From positions 4,781-68,780 of the forward strand of contig JADFWU010000011.1 of NCBI GenBank assembly GCA_015234045.1: DNA of 64,000 bases, given 5' to 3'. This document shows positions 1-7,370 of the stretch, piece by piece. The first letter of the stretch is position 1. Every line of letters begins with the position of its first letter. The stretch is from Magnetococcales bacterium (lineage in GTDB: Bacteria; Pseudomonadota; Magnetococcia; Magnetococcales; JADFWU01). The notes below the pieces were generated by a model. That model did no database searches. It was not told the origin of the DNA and saw only the letters and a list, made by a program, of their open reading frames with translations. The position numbers and the translations under genes were made by a program.

Positions 1-2
1 GA

Positions 3-929
3 GGTACCGGCTTTCAAAAGCCATCGGCCACGCCAGCGCCCACCATGTATGACATCAACACCATTGTGAGCAAGATGCCCAAAGCCAACAATACGGATGG
101 TGCAGTGCCTGCCAATGTATGCTCTGGAAAAACCTTCTGGAGCGTGCGGACCGATGGGAGTTGGGGCCCTCAGACTGGAATAAGAGACTGTTCAGCGGAC
201 CCAGAATTCAATACATTTACCAATGATCTAGGCATGACTTTTAATAAGATCCCCGCAGGGACGTTCCAAATGGGATGTGAAAACAGTGATGGCACATCAG
301 GAATTGCTTGTGAATCAAATGAGGGACCAATCCATACAGTAATAATCAGCAATCCATATTACATGCAATCAACAGAGATAACCCAGGGCCAATGGCAAGC
401 AGTGATGGGCAATAACCCATCTCGTTATATATCGTGCGGTATTGATTGTCCGGTGAATAGAGTGACCTGGAATGAAGTTCAAATATTCATCACTGAGATG
501 AATAAACGTGGTGAGGGCACCTATCGTCTTCCAACGGAGGCAGAGTGGGAATATGCAGCTCGGGCATGGACGACCACTGCACGCTACTATGGAGATGGTA
601 ATGCGATGCTGGATGATTATGCCTGGAGTAGGAATAATAGTTCGTTAACATTGCATAAAGTGGCATTAAAGCTGCCCAATGCATTTGGTTTGTATGATAT
701 GTTGGGCAATGTGTGGGAATGGGTTCAGGACCATTATAAATCAGATTACTATATAAACAGCCCAAAACAGGACCCCCAAGGACCAAATTCTGGTACTTAT
801 CGGGTAATTCGGGGTGGTAGTCTTGATGATGATGTGAAAATATTTCGAGCGGCGTTTCGGGCTAGAAATTTGGCTGACTTCCGGAACGATGGCAGCGGCG
901 GTGCTCGTCTTGTAAGGATCACCCCTTAG
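3..929 (+). CDS. FGE/SUMF1-domain protein, 5' end outside the window
   Basis: The protein carries a formylglycine-generating-enzyme-like (SUMF1, C-type-lectin-like) domain over about residues 65-294 of the part counted from the ATG at 45. Visible family hallmarks are IPAGTFQMG near the domain start, TEITQGQW, RLPTEAEWEYAAR, GLYDMLGNVWEW and the closing RGGS...R.A.R pattern. The reading frame stays open from the ATG back to the window edge, so the gene probably begins upstream and is partial here. The segment before the domain (AVPANVCSGKTFWSV) resembles the linker of secreted or surface proteins. Members of this family include true sulfatase-activating enzymes and many proteins of unknown role; I cannot see the paired catalytic cysteines needed to claim FGE activity. 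It lies outside the putative island boundary at 1398. Confidence 0.75.
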   Translation, partial: GTGFQKPSATPAPTMYDINTIVSKMPKANNTDGAVPANVCSGKTFWSVRTDGSWGPQTGIRDCSADPEFNTFTNDLGMTFNKIPAGTFQMGCENSDGTSGIACESNEGPIHTVIISNPYYMQSTEITQGQWQAVMGNNPSRYISCGIDCPVNRVTWNEVQIFITEMNKRGEGTYRLPTEAEWEYAARAWTTTARYYGDGNAMLDDYAWSRNNSSLTLHKVALKLPNAFGLYDMLGNVWEWVQDHYKSDYYINSPKQDPQGPNSGTYRVIRGGSLDDDVKIFRAAFRARNLADFRNDGSGGARLVRITP

Positions 930-1359
930 GTACGACCTGAAGTCGATATATCAACTGTTTAAGACAGCTAAAAATAATCAAATCAAATAATCCACTGTAG
1001 GTAGTCTGTCCAGATATGCGTACCAAATAATCGGTGGGTGTAAAGCTCTGGGAACATTAGTACCCTTAGATATAAGGTCAACATCCCGAACCAAGTCACA
1101 CTCGACCCCATCCCCAACCGAGACGAGATCAAAACAGCACATTGTCCACGAAGCATACCAACCATATGGTTTTACAGTGTTTTTTTATCCACATTTCACA
1201 TCAGAGGTCGGATCACCCATCCGTCCTCTGCCACAGAGAAAAAGAGAGAAAAACAGCCATATTTCCACGAAGCCAAAAAGCACCCCGACCTCACAGAAAA
1301 TCTGGGAATTTTCGACCTATACTTTAAGCGTTGAATTTATTTAGGATTTTGAGACGAAA

Positions 1360-1383
1360 AAAGCCGCCTGGATAGGCGGCTTT
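1360..1383 (-). terminator. rho-independent terminator, strongest on the minus strand
   Basis: AAAGCCGCC and GGCGGCTTT form a perfect 9-bp stem with a 6-nt loop. Read on the minus strand the stem is followed by a T run. It sits directly downstream, in minus orientation, of the tRNA-3'-end-like repeat at 1398-1419. The intact tRNA-Ala at 51836 has the same arrangement. Confidence 0.8.
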
Positions 1384-1397
1384 AAAACAGAGAGCTT

Positions 1398-1419
1398 CCT
1401 GTTATTTTTATTTGGTGGA
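1398..1419. repeat. 22-bp direct repeat of the tRNA-Ala 3' end (putative attL)
   Basis: These 22 bases are identical to 51821-51842, which span the last 7 bases of tRNA-Ala(GGC), including CCA, and 15 bases of its 3' flank. The sequence to the right of this copy does not continue as a tRNA. It therefore looks like the displaced 3' remnant left when DNA integrated into a tRNA gene. No integrase gene is intact in the window. Confidence 0.55.
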
Positions 1420-2245
1420 CCGACCCATCCTGGCAGTGGAAAATTCTCAGAAGGATTTCTCTAAAATTATTCCGATCCCGCTACGGTTACGAGATAGCTT
1501 GGCAACAAACTGAGATCATGTGTTATCAGTGAGTTAAGCGGGGACGACCTCAACTTTCGAGGCCGATTTTCACTGAGTTGTCACAAACAGGCTAAACCCA
1601 TTAAAGATTCTGATATGCCCATTCTTGTCGTCAGCGGTAACGAAAGCGGCCATTTTCTTGAGGTCGGATGCCAAAATAGAAAATTCTCTATTTTGCAGCC
1701 CCATTTCGGTAACCAAGATGGGACTGCGGAAAGATTGCATTTCAGAATGCCATCTCGGTGGTCTTCATCATAAGTACCTGCGCAAAGCAGCCTGATCAAG
1801 CCATACCAATCAAATTGTCAAAGGGCGCTTCTGCAATGGTGCTTTGATGTCCCCTGTCTACTTTATGGAAAATGAGGCTGTTGGCATCTATCGAGCACCA
1901 GTTCCTTTATCAATCTTCCCGAAAATCATCTTCCCAGTCCACCGAAACCTGTTCATCAACCGTTGCTCAACCGCCCAGAATCGGAACGGATGACGTAAAC
2001 GGGATATGATAAGGGTTTCTTTGGATCGATGTGGTAACCCTCATTGGATCCTCATGTCCACGCCTGTGTCACCTTACCCTCACCAGACACCCAAAACCGG
2101 AAGAACCGTATTTGATCAATATTTCCGCTGTTTCAGTTGACATTAACCAACAAAAAGTTCAAAGTTTTTAAATCACTTCTAGGGCATGTTGGCTGTAGAA
2201 TTTATTAATAAAATTTGAACCACCCTTGAATGGAGGGCAAAATTG

Positions 2246-2827
2246 ATGGCTGTTGAAACCATGATGTTTAAAGTCGGTGAAGCGCAAGCAACACAACTGC
2301 CTATTTTAGCAGGCAATAAGTACACCATTGGCCAAGCCATGGCTACCAAAGGCGGCTTGGGCAGCTGGGTTTTCCTCCACCCTGCTGGCAGCAGTGCTGC
2401 TGCTGAAGGTATGGTCGCAGTAAAAATTCAGGGCACACAGCAGTTGGCAACCCTCTCTACCATGACCGGTAAATCATTCGTCGTCGGTCAGGCACCTTTG
2501 ACCAGCGCCGGGGTAGGCAATTGGCTGGTTCTTAGCCCGGCAAAGGCCACCACGGTCAGCAAAGGAGCCGCCTTGGCTGCTACTGGTACTGCTGGGGCCA
2601 AAGGCGGCTCTGCAACCAAAGGACTTTCCGCCGGCAAGATTATCGGCAGCAAGAAAGCCGCCACCAGCGCGGCGGCGGCGGCAGGATCAAAAGGTACTGC
2701 TGCCAAAGTGGGCACAGGTTTAGGTTTGGGACTGGGCCTCAGCACCGGCGGGACAGTTGCTCTGTTTGGCGCTTTTGTCGCTGTTGGTATCGGAATTCAC
2801 AGCTATATGAGCCGCTCCAAGGCTTAA
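2246..2827 (+). CDS. MamD/Mms6-family magnetosome membrane protein (short form)
   Basis: 193 aa. The start ATG at 2246 is preferred over an adjacent TTG because GGAGGG lies upstream. The N-terminus (MAVETMMFKVGEAQATQ) closely matches that of the second MamD at 38059 on the minus strand. Two repeats of a G-K-x-F/Y-x-V/I-G...NWL-x-L/F-H-P module cover residues 20-115. A Gly/Ala/Lys-rich linker follows, then a Leu-Gly repeat (GLGLGLGLS) and one hydrophobic segment near 165-187. The LG-repeat plus membrane helix is the signature of the Mms6/MamD family, whose members sit in the magnetosome membrane and affect magnetite crystal growth. It precedes a GTPase gene by 41 bases. Which subfamily it belongs to (MamD, Mms6, MmsC) I cannot settle. 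Confidence 0.8.
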   Translation: MAVETMMFKVGEAQATQLPILAGNKYTIGQAMATKGGLGSWVFLHPAGSSAAAEGMVAVKIQGTQQLATLSTMTGKSFVVGQAPLTSAGVGNWLVLSPAKATTVSKGAALAATGTAGAKGGSATKGLSAGKIIGSKKAATSAAAAAGSKGTAAKVGTGLGLGLGLSTGGTVALFGAFVAVGIGIHSYMSRSKA

Positions 2828-2868
2828 GGGCCGTTGATGCCGTAATCTCATACTGAAACTGGATATGA

Positions 2869-4065
2869 ATGGACGCCATTTTTCAGGAGCTTGACGCTTT
2901 TCGGGGTAGACATCGAACCGAAACGGTTAAAATCGCTCTGTTTGGTGATATCAATACTGGCAAAAGTTCCCTGATCAAGGCGTTCCTACCCCATGCACGG
3001 GTGAGAACCTCGGTCATTGCCGATACAGATCATCAAATCCGTCACTACCTTTGGAAAACGCCTCAGGGGGATGAAGTATTCCTGGTTGACCTGCCTGGCA
3101 TGCATGCCGCTGCCGAAGCACCGAACCACCTGGCAAAACTGGAAGCACTGTTGGCCGATATTGTCCTCTATGTCTGCACAGAGGATCTGACCCGTGATCA
3201 ATACCGGGATCTCAATACACTGATCATCAGCCAGAAACCGATCATTATTGTCCTCAACAAAAAGGACCACCACAGCCAAGATAACATTGGGCGCATTCAA
3301 TCCCGCATCACAAAACGGCTGGTAGAGCAGTTCGAAGCGCTGTCATCCATGCCAACCGCAGAGATACCGGTCATTGCCGTCAGCTCCGGGGGCATGCGGG
3401 AGAAAATCCGTCGCATGCCCGATGGAACCGAACAGATCGAACGTGAGACTATCACGCCTGAAGTCGCACCACTCTATGCTGCCCTGGACGGTTTTCTGGC
3501 TCAAGTAAAACAGCAGCGCAACGAGACACCAACCCATCAGATATTCAGCCAGGAAACCCGTCAAATGGCGGATCTGCTGGCACGATATCGGCTGGATTCT
3601 TGCGAAAAACTGATTCAGACTGCAATTCGGCAGGCCATCCATGGTACAACCACAACGTCGCATAAGCATGACATCAGCACTGCTGTGCGTGGTAACCTTG
3701 GACATGCGTTGACACGGCAACTGAAAACGATTTTCGAAATTGATCAGGAAAGCAATCAGATCACTGAGATCCTCCAGAGCGTGAGTCTCTTTCTGCAAGA
3801 ACAGGCGTCTGTTCTCTCCCAACTGATCCGTGACACTGCCCCATCAAGCCACAATAAGCAGCAACCGCTCTCTGATAGCAGTGTTGATCAACTCCTCCCA
3901 GGCGTGGCGGTCGCCTTTCTTGGCCAAGCGATTGTCGAAATACTCCAGCAACAGGACAGTCTATCTACCGATATAGTGACTGAACATATCTCCCAATCAA
4001 TACATGGAGAAGACCACGCAATTGTTCACACTGTCATACACCTCATACATACCATCAATGAGTGA
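2869..4065 (+). CDS. Era/dynamin-like GTPase next to the mamD-like gene
   Basis: 398 aa. The N-terminal 170 residues form a TRAFAC-type G domain. The P-loop is GDINTGKSS (about residues 26-34), G3 is DLPGMH, G4 is NKKD. The rest (about 215-398) is helical, with no transmembrane helix that I can see, and has no recognisable domain. The gene follows the mamD-like gene by 41 bases on the same strand and is closed off by a terminator at 4147-4178, so the two probably form an operon. GTPases of this class often act in membrane remodelling or ribosome assembly. Linkage to a crystal-associated membrane protein makes a role in vesicle shaping or protein sorting plausible, but that is inference. Confidence 0.75.
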   Translation: MDAIFQELDAFRGRHRTETVKIALFGDINTGKSSLIKAFLPHARVRTSVIADTDHQIRHYLWKTPQGDEVFLVDLPGMHAAAEAPNHLAKLEALLADIVLYVCTEDLTRDQYRDLNTLIISQKPIIIVLNKKDHHSQDNIGRIQSRITKRLVEQFEALSSMPTAEIPVIAVSSGGMREKIRRMPDGTEQIERETITPEVAPLYAALDGFLAQVKQQRNETPTHQIFSQETRQMADLLARYRLDSCEKLIQTAIRQAIHGTTTTSHKHDISTAVRGNLGHALTRQLKTIFEIDQESNQITEILQSVSLFLQEQASVLSQLIRDTAPSSHNKQQPLSDSSVDQLLPGVAVAFLGQAIVEILQQQDSLSTDIVTEHISQSIHGEDHAIVHTVIHLIHTINE

Positions 4066-4146
4066 CGTGATTTTTTAGCAAATTCACACGGAAGAGGAAC
4101 AGAGAGTACTGTTTATAAGCCGAAGAAAGGGCCTATGAATGACAAA

Positions 4147-4182
4147 AGGGGGCGTCGAGCAGCTTGCCACCGCCCCCTCTTT
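4147..4182. terminator. strong bidirectional terminator
   Basis: AGGGGGCG (4147-4154) pairs with CGCCCCCT (4171-4178) and is followed by CTTTT. On the other strand the stem is followed by a T4 run. It lies between the convergent GTPase gene and the small gene at 4216-4467. Confidence 0.8.
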
Positions 4183-4215
4183 TCGGAAAAGATGAACAGA
4201 ATCAAAGGACAAAGA

Positions 4216-4467
4216 CTATCCAGCGTTTCTAATCTTACCTAAGATACGGTCAACTTTATCCAGATCACCCACCTGTAAATGCCCGTATAATCGTAAAGAC
4301 TCGATTTCTACTGTTTTGTTGCCAGAGCGCTTTGCACCCTCGCGCAGATCCAAAGAACATTTTAATGCAGCGTCGATATAGCTCTTATAGTCGCCTTTAA
4401 GAGCTAACACTTGTTTTTCTAATTTTCCAAGATAAGGCTTCCAGCTAGAAAGTTGACTACTCATCAT
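4216..4467 (-). CDS. small hypothetical protein, 83 aa
   Basis: Soluble, mainly helical sequence rich in Lys and Leu; no signal peptide or membrane segment. The phrase LYGHLQVGDLDKVDRIL resembles a single helical-repeat turn. The start has AGGAGAA just upstream (read on the minus strand), supporting it as a real gene. It is convergent with the GTPase gene across the shared terminator. I do not recognise the family. Confidence 0.6.
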   Translation of the reverse strand: MMSSQLSSWKPYLGKLEKQVLALKGDYKSYIDAALKCSLDLREGAKRSGNKTVEIESLRLYGHLQVGDLDKVDRILGKIRNAG

Positions 4468-4792
4468 TTTCTCCTAATTCCCCCAATTCCCCAGAATTAG
4501 TTTTCGATGATTTGATGCGTAATCTATTGTCACTAGATCACTGTATAAATTCTATCAAAATACTCAATGCCAAGCAATATGAATTTTATATCAATTTATC
4601 TCCATAATCTTTGCAGAAGAAGAGCCAATAAGCAGCTTACCTGCCAGTACAGATCACTGTTTTCTTAAAGATCGTGACTCTATCATTTATACAGTCCAAC
4701 AATATCGAGATAACACTTTGATAAAATGCGCATTTCATGGTATGTTACAGGCACCTCGTACTAACATATCAGCAAAGTGTTCATTTGAATTA
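4468..4792. other. AT-rich divergent intergenic region
   Basis: 325 bases between the divergently read 83-aa gene and the MamI-YeiH fusion. It must hold promoters for both directions, but no -35/-10 pair stands out convincingly. The fusion frame is open through 4718-4792, so the first part of that gene could start inside this stretch. Confidence 0.5.
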
Positions 4793-6322
4793 ATGTTGTC
4801 ACTTGTTTTTGCACTTGTTCTGTTCTCGCTCGGGCTTTGGAGCGTGCACGCTTGGTGGTGGTCTGTCGCTGAAGTTTTGCGCGGTTTTGTACCTCTGTTC
4901 CTAATTCTGTTTGGTACGCTCGCCATTGCAGCCGGTGCGACAAAAGCACGTTCAGGAAGTACTGAGAACAACTTGGATAGCCCGACTGGAACGCACCCTC
5001 TGCTTCTCAAGGAAGATTGGTGGGCTATCTGGTTGGGATTGGCGGTTGTTGGCCTTGGCATAATCGCCCTATTTGGCGACAGCCCACTGTTGCATATTCT
5101 GTCAATCAACCCCGGCGGAATCAAATGGCACGCTATTAGCGAACTGTTTGATCATTTTAGCAGCAACGCAGACCTCTATCTTGTTCAGTTCATCCTGCTG
5201 ACCCTGATGTTTGGCGGTTCCTGTCATGTCATGGGCATTCCGTTCGGTACATTCATCAAGGGTTTCAGCCTGCTCTACCTGATGAGCATTATCATCTTCT
5301 CCATCGGTGGCTGGGCCAACGCATCGACATTTAATCTGGAACCGCCTCTTGTGGCACTGGTGGTGGGTCTGGTTCTAGCCAATACCGTGCAACTGCCATC
5401 CTGGATGAACAGCGCTTTGCGGGTTGAATACTACGTCAAGTTCGGCATTGTTCTGCTCGGCGCCACCTTTCCCATCTCGTTGGTTGTCAGTGCGGGACCA
5501 GTGGCCATTGGTCAGGCCACCTTCATCGCGGTCATCACCTGCCTGACCATCTATCATGTTGGCACCCGCTACTTTGGACTAGATCGGCGACTTGCAGCAG
5601 TGATCAGTGTCGGCGGCTCGGTATGTGGCGTCTCCGGCTCCATGGCCATAGCCGCTGCTGTCGGCGCAAAAAGAGAGCACCTGTTCACCTCGGTGACTCT
5701 GGTGGTGGTCTACGCACTGATCATGATCATCGCCCTACCATTCATCTCCCAGGCTCTGGGACTGGCCCCCGGCGTTGCCGGCGCATGGATCGGCACCTCG
5801 GAATTTGCCGATGCTGCCGGGTTTGCCGCTGCCAGTGCTGTAGGTAAAATGGCTGGTAATGAAGAGTCCGCCATCCAGTCGTTTACTCTGATGAAAGTGA
5901 TTGGACGGGATCTCTGGATCGGGCTCTGGTCATTAATATGGGCTTTGGTGGCCACCACCATCTGGGAAGAACGCAAAGGAACCGACGCCCGCATCGACAA
6001 ACGAGAGATCTGGCGACGTTTTCCCAAATTCGTGTTCGGCTTTTTCGTTGCGTCCATCATCGTCTCACTGATTACCGCCGGTGCGGACAGTGCCACTTTT
6101 GACAGTCACATCAAACCCAAACTGATTGACCCCATCAGTGGACTGCGCGGTTGGGCATTTATCTTCTGCTTTCTGTCCATCGGTCTCACAACACGCTTCC
6201 GTGAGCTTCGCAGTGTCGAGCGTGGCGCGTTCAGTGCTTTCTCCATCGGCGTGGCGGTGAATGTCATTTTGGGTTTCATTCTCTCAGTCTACGTCTTTGG
6301 CGACTACTGGGCGGCATTATGA
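4793..6322 (+). CDS. MamI-YeiH fusion: MamI-like N-terminus joined to a YeiH/UPF0324 family transporter
   Basis: About 509 aa from the ATG at 4793. That start aligns with the start of the free-standing MamI at 35183 (MLSLVFALVLFSLGLW here, MLTIVFGLVALALGLW there). Residues 1-60 share with MamI both hydrophobic helices and the SAWWWSV/HAWWWSVAE signature between them. From about residue 85 the protein is a complete YeiH/UPF0324 (Cons_hypoth698) membrane protein, the family annotated as putative sulfate exporters. It shows the GSVCGVSGSMAI and GTSEFADAAGFAAASAVG motifs and ends with helix-rich sequence. It overlaps the next gene by ATGA and heads a coupled unit with mamX and mamZ. In-frame upstream starts (TTG 4718, ATG 4742) are possible. 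Substrate and localisation to the magnetosome are inferred. Confidence 0.8.
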   Translation: MLSLVFALVLFSLGLWSVHAWWWSVAEVLRGFVPLFLILFGTLAIAAGATKARSGSTENNLDSPTGTHPLLLKEDWWAIWLGLAVVGLGIIALFGDSPLLHILSINPGGIKWHAISELFDHFSSNADLYLVQFILLTLMFGGSCHVMGIPFGTFIKGFSLLYLMSIIIFSIGGWANASTFNLEPPLVALVVGLVLANTVQLPSWMNSALRVEYYVKFGIVLLGATFPISLVVSAGPVAIGQATFIAVITCLTIYHVGTRYFGLDRRLAAVISVGGSVCGVSGSMAIAAAVGAKREHLFTSVTLVVVYALIMIIALPFISQALGLAPGVAGAWIGTSEFADAAGFAAASAVGKMAGNEESAIQSFTLMKVIGRDLWIGLWSLIWALVATTIWEERKGTDARIDKREIWRRFPKFVFGFFVASIIVSLITAGADSATFDSHIKPKLIDPISGLRGWAFIFCFLSIGLTTRFRELRSVERGAFSAFSIGVAVNVILGFILSVYVFGDYWAAL

Positions 6323-6534
6323 GAACGGATGCATTATGCCTATGCGGCGATTGCCACCATTTTGTACAATCATCGTTGGCCCTGGAAGCTGAGATTCCCG
6401 GTCTGGCTATTGTCTCCTCGGCATTTGGTGCAGTACGGGATGATACCGGCCTGTGTCGCTATCACGATCAGTTTTTTATTGCTCGGGACACCTGTGATGA
6501 TTTTCTTACCTGCATGGATGATGACAGCTTGTGA
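6319..6534 (+). CDS. small Cys-rich protein coupled to mamX
   Basis: 71 aa, soluble. Its ATG overlaps the preceding stop (ATGA) and its own stop overlaps the GTG of the next gene (GTGA). This makes translational coupling likely and is the main reason to choose this frame over a competing 73-aa frame at 6329. It contains a CLCGDC motif, a LCRYHDQF segment and a CDDF end motif: five cysteines with nearby histidines, which could bind a metal or an iron-sulfur cluster. I do not recognise a named family. Its place between a transporter and a magnetochrome protein suggests a redox or metal-handling role, which is inference. Confidence 0.65.
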   Translation: MRTDALCLCGDCHHFVQSSLALEAEIPGLAIVSSAFGAVRDDTGLCRYHDQFFIARDTCDDFLTCMDDDSL

Positions 6535-7370
6535 AAAGTCCGATGAATAACATCGCTGCATGGATCATGGCCTCTGCGATCGTTCTGGGTGCAGGGCTGT
6601 TTCTCATTGCGGTCTTTGAGGAAAATCCCTGGGATGATCACAGTTACGATGAGGCCCCTGCCATCGTTGCCGGCGCACCCTCACCCCATCCCGATGACCG
6701 CGGCCACATGGTCTGTTCCAGTTGTCACGAAATTCTTGTTGATAACATATCGAATCAAAAGACTGTACCACCTATCACCAGTGGTGCTACCGCGCCACAC
6801 CTGGATGCCCGACGCCGTCAGGTCTGTTCCAACTGTCATCGCATCATGACTCAAGCCGAAGCAGCAGCCCGTCAAGCCCAGCGTGAAAAACAGATCGCTC
6901 GGCAATCCGCCTCACCTGGTGTTCAAATGATGACCGTCGCCATGACGCCATCCACCAACCGGAGCGTCGCCACCCCACCACCGGCGGCCCGTACTGTTGA
7001 CCCCGAGTGGCATGAACGCTTCACAACGGTGCGTTTCCAAGGAAAAGTGATTCGGGTGGTGAATCAATCGCAACGCAGCTCCGGTCGAAAAAATGTCACC
7101 ATTCAAGTCAGCAATGAGATAACCAGTCCAGCCTGGTACAACTTGGCACCCGCAGGTTATCTGAAAGAGAATGGCTGCGGCATTCGCAACGGCATGTACA
7201 TCAAGGGAACCGCTTTCAAGGAGATGGGTGCTGGCAAGGGTGCACTTCTCTATGCCGCTTCAATTTCAGTCAATGGTGAAGTCTGTCCCCTGCGTGACTC
7301 CCATATGCTCGGCATGTGGGAAGGCGGTCGCATCGGACACCATGGCATGGGCGGCGGGGATGAGGAGTGA
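6531..7370 (+). CDS. mamX: MamX, magnetochrome protein
   Basis: 279 aa from GTG 6531 (an ATG at 6543 is also possible). An N-terminal hydrophobic anchor (about residues 8-26) precedes two c-type heme motifs, CSSCH near residue 64 and CSNCH near 101, each set after an HPDD/HLDAR-type segment as in magnetochrome domains. A low-complexity linker leads to a C-terminal beta-rich domain (about 165-270) with NLAPAGYL, GCGIRNG and VNGEVCPLR. That domain matches the whole soluble part of MamS at 21801-22478. MamX is needed for normal magnetite formation and is thought to carry electrons for iron redox control. The gene overlaps mamZ directly downstream, the standard mamX-mamZ arrangement. Confidence 0.88.
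   Translation: MKSPMNNIAAWIMASAIVLGAGLFLIAVFEENPWDDHSYDEAPAIVAGAPSPHPDDRGHMVCSSCHEILVDNISNQKTVPPITSGATAPHLDARRRQVCSNCHRIMTQAEAAARQAQREKQIARQSASPGVQMMTVAMTPSTNRSVATPPPAARTVDPEWHERFTTVRFQGKVIRVVNQSQRSSGRKNVTIQVSNEITSPAWYNLAPAGYLKENGCGIRNGMYIKGTAFKEMGAGKGALLYAASISVNGEVCPLRDSHMLGMWEGGRIGHHGMGGGDEE

Larger units (their letters stand above)
930..2245. other. non-coding, decayed DNA at the island edge
   Basis: About 1.3 kb without a credible gene. Open frames here are short, lack ribosome binding sites and show no family resemblance. The stretch contains a terminator hairpin (1360-1383) and the 22-bp repeat shared with tRNA-Ala (1398-1419). The remainder up to the mamD-like gene looks like eroded sequence, but I could not identify its ancestor. 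Confidence 0.6.

Noticed and set aside
1412-1490. A complete tRNA gene next to the left 22-bp repeat
   Set aside because: Only the 3' terminal bases fit; there is no T arm, anticodon arm or D arm to the right of the repeat.
1142-1799. Small frames of 60-72 aa in the left non-coding region
   Set aside because: No ribosome binding site, no resemblance to known proteins, biased composition.
6329-6550. Alternative 73-aa hydrophobic frame
   Set aside because: The competing 6319-6534 frame has start and stop overlaps with both neighbours and a Cys-rich sequence; this one has no such support.
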